A stretch of DNA of 36,034 nucleotides from Mucilaginibacter sp. (GTDB taxonomy: Bacteria > Bacteroidota > Bacteroidia > Sphingobacteriales > Sphingobacteriaceae), in the NCBI GenBank assembly GCA_028288085.1, contig JAQBOK010000185.1, positions 1 through 36,034 on the forward strand. The letters are read 5' to 3'. Positions 32,907-36,034 of the stretch are shown one piece after another; position 1 is the first letter of the stretch; every line of letters starts with the position of its first letter. Below the pieces are notes generated by a model. That model was not told the origin of the DNA. It ran no database searches and worked only from the letters and a program-made list of their open reading frames with translations. The position numbers and the translations under genes are program-made.

Positions 32907-33074
32907 CTACATCTTGGTAGTGTCCTTTGTTTTCTTCTTCATCTTCATTTTAGTACCTTTTTTCTTCATTTTGGTTTTGGTAGTATCCTGAGTAGCTTTT
33001 ACCGGGGTAAATGCCGAAGCAGTGCTACCGAAACAAACCGCTGCTAAAGCGATCATGGCTAATGCTTTTTTCAT
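32907..33074 (-). CDS. Small exported Lys/Met/Thr-rich peptide
   Basis: A 55-residue frame I translated by hand. MKKALAMIALAAVCFGSTASA is a good signal peptide (cleavage after about residue 21); the mature 34 residues are FTPVKATQDTTKTKMKKKGT then a KMKMKKKTKDTTKM end. The mature peptide is strongly basic, with alternating KMK runs and two DTTK motifs and no Cys. It would stay soluble in the periplasm or bind anionic surfaces (peptidoglycan, LPS, nucleic acid); this is inference. Short basic DTTK-type exported proteins are common in Mucilaginibacter/Pedobacter. It ends 14 nt from the strong terminator. It has no family name I know. Confidence 0.7.
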   Translation of the reverse strand: MKKALAMIALAAVCFGSTASAFTPVKATQDTTKTKMKKKGTKMKMKKKTKDTTKM

Positions 33075-33143
33075 AGCTATAAAAGTTTTTGGTTTTTATG
33101 ATTAGTTATAATAAACAACGTACTGCGTAATTGTTTTAAAAAT

Positions 33144-34406
33144 CTAAATTATTGTGCCATTGGGTATAATTGCCCTCTTTTTTATAACCACTATTCCATC
33201 CTGAACGGTATGGGTTCCATAATCGCCATCTTCCAGTTTTTCGCCGCAATTAATTTGCACATCGTTGCCAATATAGGTGTTCTTATCAATGATGGCATTT
33301 TTAATATGGCACCGGTCACCAATACCCATTATAGGCGAATTACTTAAACGTGATTCTTCAATTTGCTCCAGGGTTTGGTAATTATCACTCCCCATTACAT
33401 AGCAGCTTTCAATAATAGTTTCCAAACCCACACGGGTACGAATACCAATTATTGAATGACTTATCTCGCTGGCGTTGATAATGCAACCATCTGCTATAAT
33501 TGTTTTATCAAGTCGTGTGCCCGATATTTTTGATGGCGGCAGCATGCGTGCCCGGGTAAATATGTGGTTCTTATCGAAAAGGTTAAATTGAGGGATATCA
33601 TCAGTTAATCCCAGGTTAGCCTCAAAAAACGAAGGAATAGTTCCGATATCCGTCCAGTATCCTTCATACTGGTAACTTAATACCTTATGATTATCAATAG
33701 ATTGAGGGATTATTTCTTTACCGAAATCAGTCCTTTCGTTACCTTCCAACAAATCATACAAAGTTTTGCGATTAAACATATAGATACCCATTGATGCCAG
33801 GTAAAGTCTTCCGGCGGCTTTCATTTCATCGCTTACTTCTGAAGCCCAGCTTTCGAAATCCTTTTTGGGTTTTTCAATAAATGCATTGATCAGCCCGCTG
33901 TCATCTGTTTTTAAGATCCCAAAACCAGGCACATCATTAGCATGTACCGGGATGGTGGCAATAGATATTTCGGCTTGGTTGTCAATGTGGTGAGTGATCA
34001 TTTCTTCAAAGTCCATCTGGTACAACTGATCGCCCGAAAGAATAAGCACATAATCAAATTCATGCACGGCAAGGTGATGTAAGCTTTGCCTTACTGCGTC
34101 AGCCGTACCCTGAAACCAAGCCACGCTGGACGGCGTTTGTTCTGCGGCCAAAATATCAACAAAAGCATCACTGAAGCTGCTAAAGTGGTATGTGTTTTTT
34201 ATGTGCTTATTTAACGACGCCGAATTAAATTGCGTCAGCACATAGATTCGCGTAATGCCCGAATGCAGACAGTTTGAGATGGGTATATCTACCAGGCGAT
34301 ATTTTCCCGCGATGGGCACAGCCGGCTTTGAGCGGGTTGCGGTAAGCGGTGATAAGCGGCTTCCCTGGCCGCCACCGAGCACGATGCAAATTACTTTTGA
34401 TGTCAT
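33144..34406 (-). CDS. glgC: Glucose-1-phosphate adenylyltransferase GlgC
   Basis: Makes ADP-glucose from glucose-1-phosphate and ATP, the committed step of bacterial glycogen synthesis, normally under allosteric control. The 420-residue protein has the nucleotidyltransferase opening VICIVLGGGQGSRLSPLTATRSKPAVPIAGKYRLVDIPISN (first 45 residues), LILSGDQLYQMDFEEMI, FIEKPKK, EGYWTDIGTIPSFFEANL, and a C-terminal left-handed beta-helix (about 280-420) with repeated hexapeptides such as GIRTRVGLETIIESCYVMGSDNY. Its ATG overlaps the stop of glgA by 4 nt, so the two are translationally coupled. No glgB, glgX or glgP is visible in the window. Confidence 0.96.
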   Translation of the reverse strand: MTSKVICIVLGGGQGSRLSPLTATRSKPAVPIAGKYRLVDIPISNCLHSGITRIYVLTQFNSASLNKHIKNTYHFSSFSDAFVDILAAEQTPSSVAWFQGTADAVRQSLHHLAVHEFDYVLILSGDQLYQMDFEEMITHHIDNQAEISIATIPVHANDVPGFGILKTDDSGLINAFIEKPKKDFESWASEVSDEMKAAGRLYLASMGIYMFNRKTLYDLLEGNERTDFGKEIIPQSIDNHKVLSYQYEGYWTDIGTIPSFFEANLGLTDDIPQFNLFDKNHIFTRARMLPPSKISGTRLDKTIIADGCIINASEISHSIIGIRTRVGLETIIESCYVMGSDNYQTLEQIEESRLSNSPIMGIGDRCHIKNAIIDKNTYIGNDVQINCGEKLEDGDYGTHTVQDGIVVIKKRAIIPNGTII

Positions 34407-35827
34407 ATAGCAGATTTTAAACTCTCGTAAAGATTAAGATATTCTTTGGCTGAGCGGTCCCATGAGAAATCGAGCGCCATCATTCGTTTTCGCAACAATT
34501 GTAGGTGAGGTGTTGTTTCGTAAAGTTTTGCAGCACGGCCTACAGCATGAATTATATCACTAACACTGGTATGAACAAAGCGGATCCCATAACCGCCCTC
34601 ATCACCAAAATCAATCACTGTATCCTTTAAGCCTCCTGTGGTTCTTACCATTGGTATGGTGCCATAACGCATGGCATACAGTTGGTTTAAACCGCATGGT
34701 TCTACACGTGAAGGCATCAGCAGGAAATCTGTCCCGGCATACACCAGGTGCGCAAGGCTTTCATCATACCCTATAAAAACATTCACCTGGCCCGGGTACT
34801 CTTCCTTGAGTGCCAGCAACTCTTCCTGCGTTTCAACTTCACCTGCACCTAATATAAAAAAATTAATCTCATCAGGGTGCGTGATAATGCTATTTTTTAT
34901 TGCCTCGGCCAACAGGTCTGCCCCTTTTTCAATAACAAGGCGGCCAATAAATGAGATAAGCGGTTTATCCGGCGATAACCCAAATCTTTCACATAAAATC
35001 TCTTTGTTTTTTTGTTTGCCGGTTGCCAGCTGCCGCAATGAATAGTTTTCCGGTATCATAGGATCGGTCTTCGGGTTCCATACCTCAGTATCTATGCCGT
35101 TAATGATACCCGACCCCTTGGCCCGCTCTACATAAAACAAATATTCTAGACCATTCGAGTTATAGGTTAACTCTTCCAGGTAGGTTGGGGATACAGTAGT
35201 ATAACGCCAGCAGCATTTTACCGCAGCGGCTAATGGGTTGATGCCGCCATTCCAGTCGAGCAGACCCGTTTTTGTCAGGTCTATCTCTGGCAGCAGGGAA
35301 AGCTTATTCCAGCCAAAAGCACCGTGATATTGCCCATTATGTATGGTAAATACGGTGGGCGTGTTAGCCAACCGCGTGTACAGTTTGGAATGGTAAAGCA
35401 GGAATGGCACCAAACCCGAATGATGATCATGACAATGGATCAGGTCCGGAGTTTGCTGCGACCAGGTGATCCAGTCTAAAAACGCGATCTGGAAAGCGAT
35501 GAACTGTTCAGTTTCATCAGGATAACTATAAACTTCTTCCCTGTCTAATAAACCGGGAATCTTTACCAAGTATAGTTCAAAGCCCAGTTTATCTGTTTTT
35601 TCTTTTAATATTTCGAAATAAAAACGCGTTGTTCCCAATAAGGAGGATGCCTGAAACACAGTTTCAAATTCATTTTCCCGGGTAAACTTCCTATCGTAAA
35701 AAGGCATGACCACTGCGGCCTGTAAACCGAGCTGATTCTGGTATTTGGGTAAGGCGCCTACCACATCGGCCAGTCCGCCAACTTTGGCAACTGGATAACA
35801 TTCGGCGCTCAAGTGGAAAACTCTCAT
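34403..35827 (-). CDS. glgA: Glycogen synthase GlgA (ADP-glucose type)
   Basis: Extends alpha-1,4-glucan chains from ADP-glucose, using the product of glgC. The 474-residue GT5 enzyme has the N-terminal sugar-nucleotide motif KVGGLADVVGALPK at 15-28, PDLIHCHDHHSGLVPFLL, VFTIHNGQYHGAFGW, NGIDTEVWNP, LISFIGRLVIEKGADLLAEAI (the second domain starts about 280), and the catalytic loop FLLMPSRVEPCGLNQLYAMRYGTIPMVRTTGGLKDTV. It is a little short of the usual about 480. It lies first in the operon, overlapping glgC by 4 nt. A plausible promoter lies in the roughly 190-bp divergent spacer upstream, but I could not identify one with confidence. Confidence 0.96.
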   Translation of the reverse strand: MRVFHLSAECYPVAKVGGLADVVGALPKYQNQLGLQAAVVMPFYDRKFTRENEFETVFQASSLLGTTRFYFEILKEKTDKLGFELYLVKIPGLLDREEVYSYPDETEQFIAFQIAFLDWITWSQQTPDLIHCHDHHSGLVPFLLYHSKLYTRLANTPTVFTIHNGQYHGAFGWNKLSLLPEIDLTKTGLLDWNGGINPLAAAVKCCWRYTTVSPTYLEELTYNSNGLEYLFYVERAKGSGIINGIDTEVWNPKTDPMIPENYSLRQLATGKQKNKEILCERFGLSPDKPLISFIGRLVIEKGADLLAEAIKNSIITHPDEINFFILGAGEVETQEELLALKEEYPGQVNVFIGYDESLAHLVYAGTDFLLMPSRVEPCGLNQLYAMRYGTIPMVRTTGGLKDTVIDFGDEGGYGIRFVHTSVSDIIHAVGRAAKLYETTPHLQLLRKRMMALDFSWDRSAKEYLNLYESLKSAI

Positions 35828-36018
35828 TTATAGATGATATAATGGCTCAATTTAAACAAAGAATCGCTTACTTAATCAACCTTGATTGTTATATTCTGTT
35901 TAAAATTTAATTTTTATTATTTGTTTACCCCAAAAGGCAATGCGTTTTAAAATTGTGAGCAGGAAAGCAATTTTTTTGCAGAATTGTTATTTTTTGAACT
36001 ATTTATGGCAGGGTTTTT

Positions 36019-36034
36019 ATGAAAGTATTAATCA
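36019..36034 (+). CDS. Possible start of a divergent gene (first residues MKVLI)
   Basis: An ATG at 36019 reads MKVLI to the window edge. It is preceded by an AT-rich spacer and is divergent from glgA. MKV starts and a position beside glgA recall panC in some Bacteroidota, but five residues cannot decide identity. Confidence 0.3.

Noticed and set aside
1..36034. CRISPR arrays, tRNAs, rRNAs, insertion sequences, prophage or defence cluster
   Set aside because: No regular spaced repeats, cloverleaf-like sequence, transposase, integrase or defence genes were seen by reading both strands; rmuC alone is not enough for a defence island.

Overview
This window looks like chromosome of a member of the Bacteroidota, most likely family Sphingobacteriaceae (Mucilaginibacter/Pedobacter-like). 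The evidence is the gliding lipoprotein GldH, the Cys-rich RicT homologue, DUF3078 and TonB-dependent receptor proteins with carboxypeptidase-regulatory-like N-domains, many small lipoproteins, promoter boxes of the Bacteroidota TAnnTTTG type, and little sign of Shine-Dalgarno sequences. Genes are densely packed on both strands. I see no rRNA, tRNA, CRISPR array, prophage, transposase or integrase, so this is mostly ordinary core genome.

Layout. 1-3 kb: divergent nadB (cut by the left edge) and nadA, the first two steps of de novo NAD synthesis, around a 408-bp AT-rich spacer. 3-9 kb: a secreted DRGH nuclease lipoprotein, thiL, a periplasmic M1 aminopeptidase and ffh. 9-13.5 kb: a minus-strand run of ruvX, an O-methyltransferase, two glucosaminidases (one with LysM), a carboxypeptidase-regulatory-like protein and a DUF3078 protein, suggesting cell-envelope work. 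13.6-18.3 kb: plus-strand holB-ricT-gldH, then a small lipoprotein and rmuC. 18.4-20.2 kb: a minus-strand operon of a small conserved protein, a cyclophilin and exonuclease III. 20.3-23.2 kb: a small His/CxxC-rich exported protein followed by a TonB-dependent receptor, probably a metal-uptake pair. 23.3-30.3 kb: hisS (enlarged), a GNAT acetyltransferase, a low-molecular-weight phosphatase, an S1/P1 nuclease, a lipoprotein, fumC, a YjbR/TfoX-like protein and a TPR protein. 30.4-32.9 kb: a serine hydrolase lipoprotein, YbaB and a UPF0173 metal hydrolase. 32.9-35.8 kb: a short Lys/Met-rich exported peptide and the overlapping glgA-glgC pair for glycogen synthesis. A new gene may start in the last 16 bases.

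No complete undescribed system is visible. The signals most worth following are: (1) four genes with a perfect TAnnTTTG box ending only 4-5 nt before the start codon, predicting leaderless transcripts; (2) a roughly 50-residue extra segment in HisRS; (3) the His/CxxC peptide plus receptor pair; (4) short unannotated peptides and several compact repeat or hairpin structures between genes.
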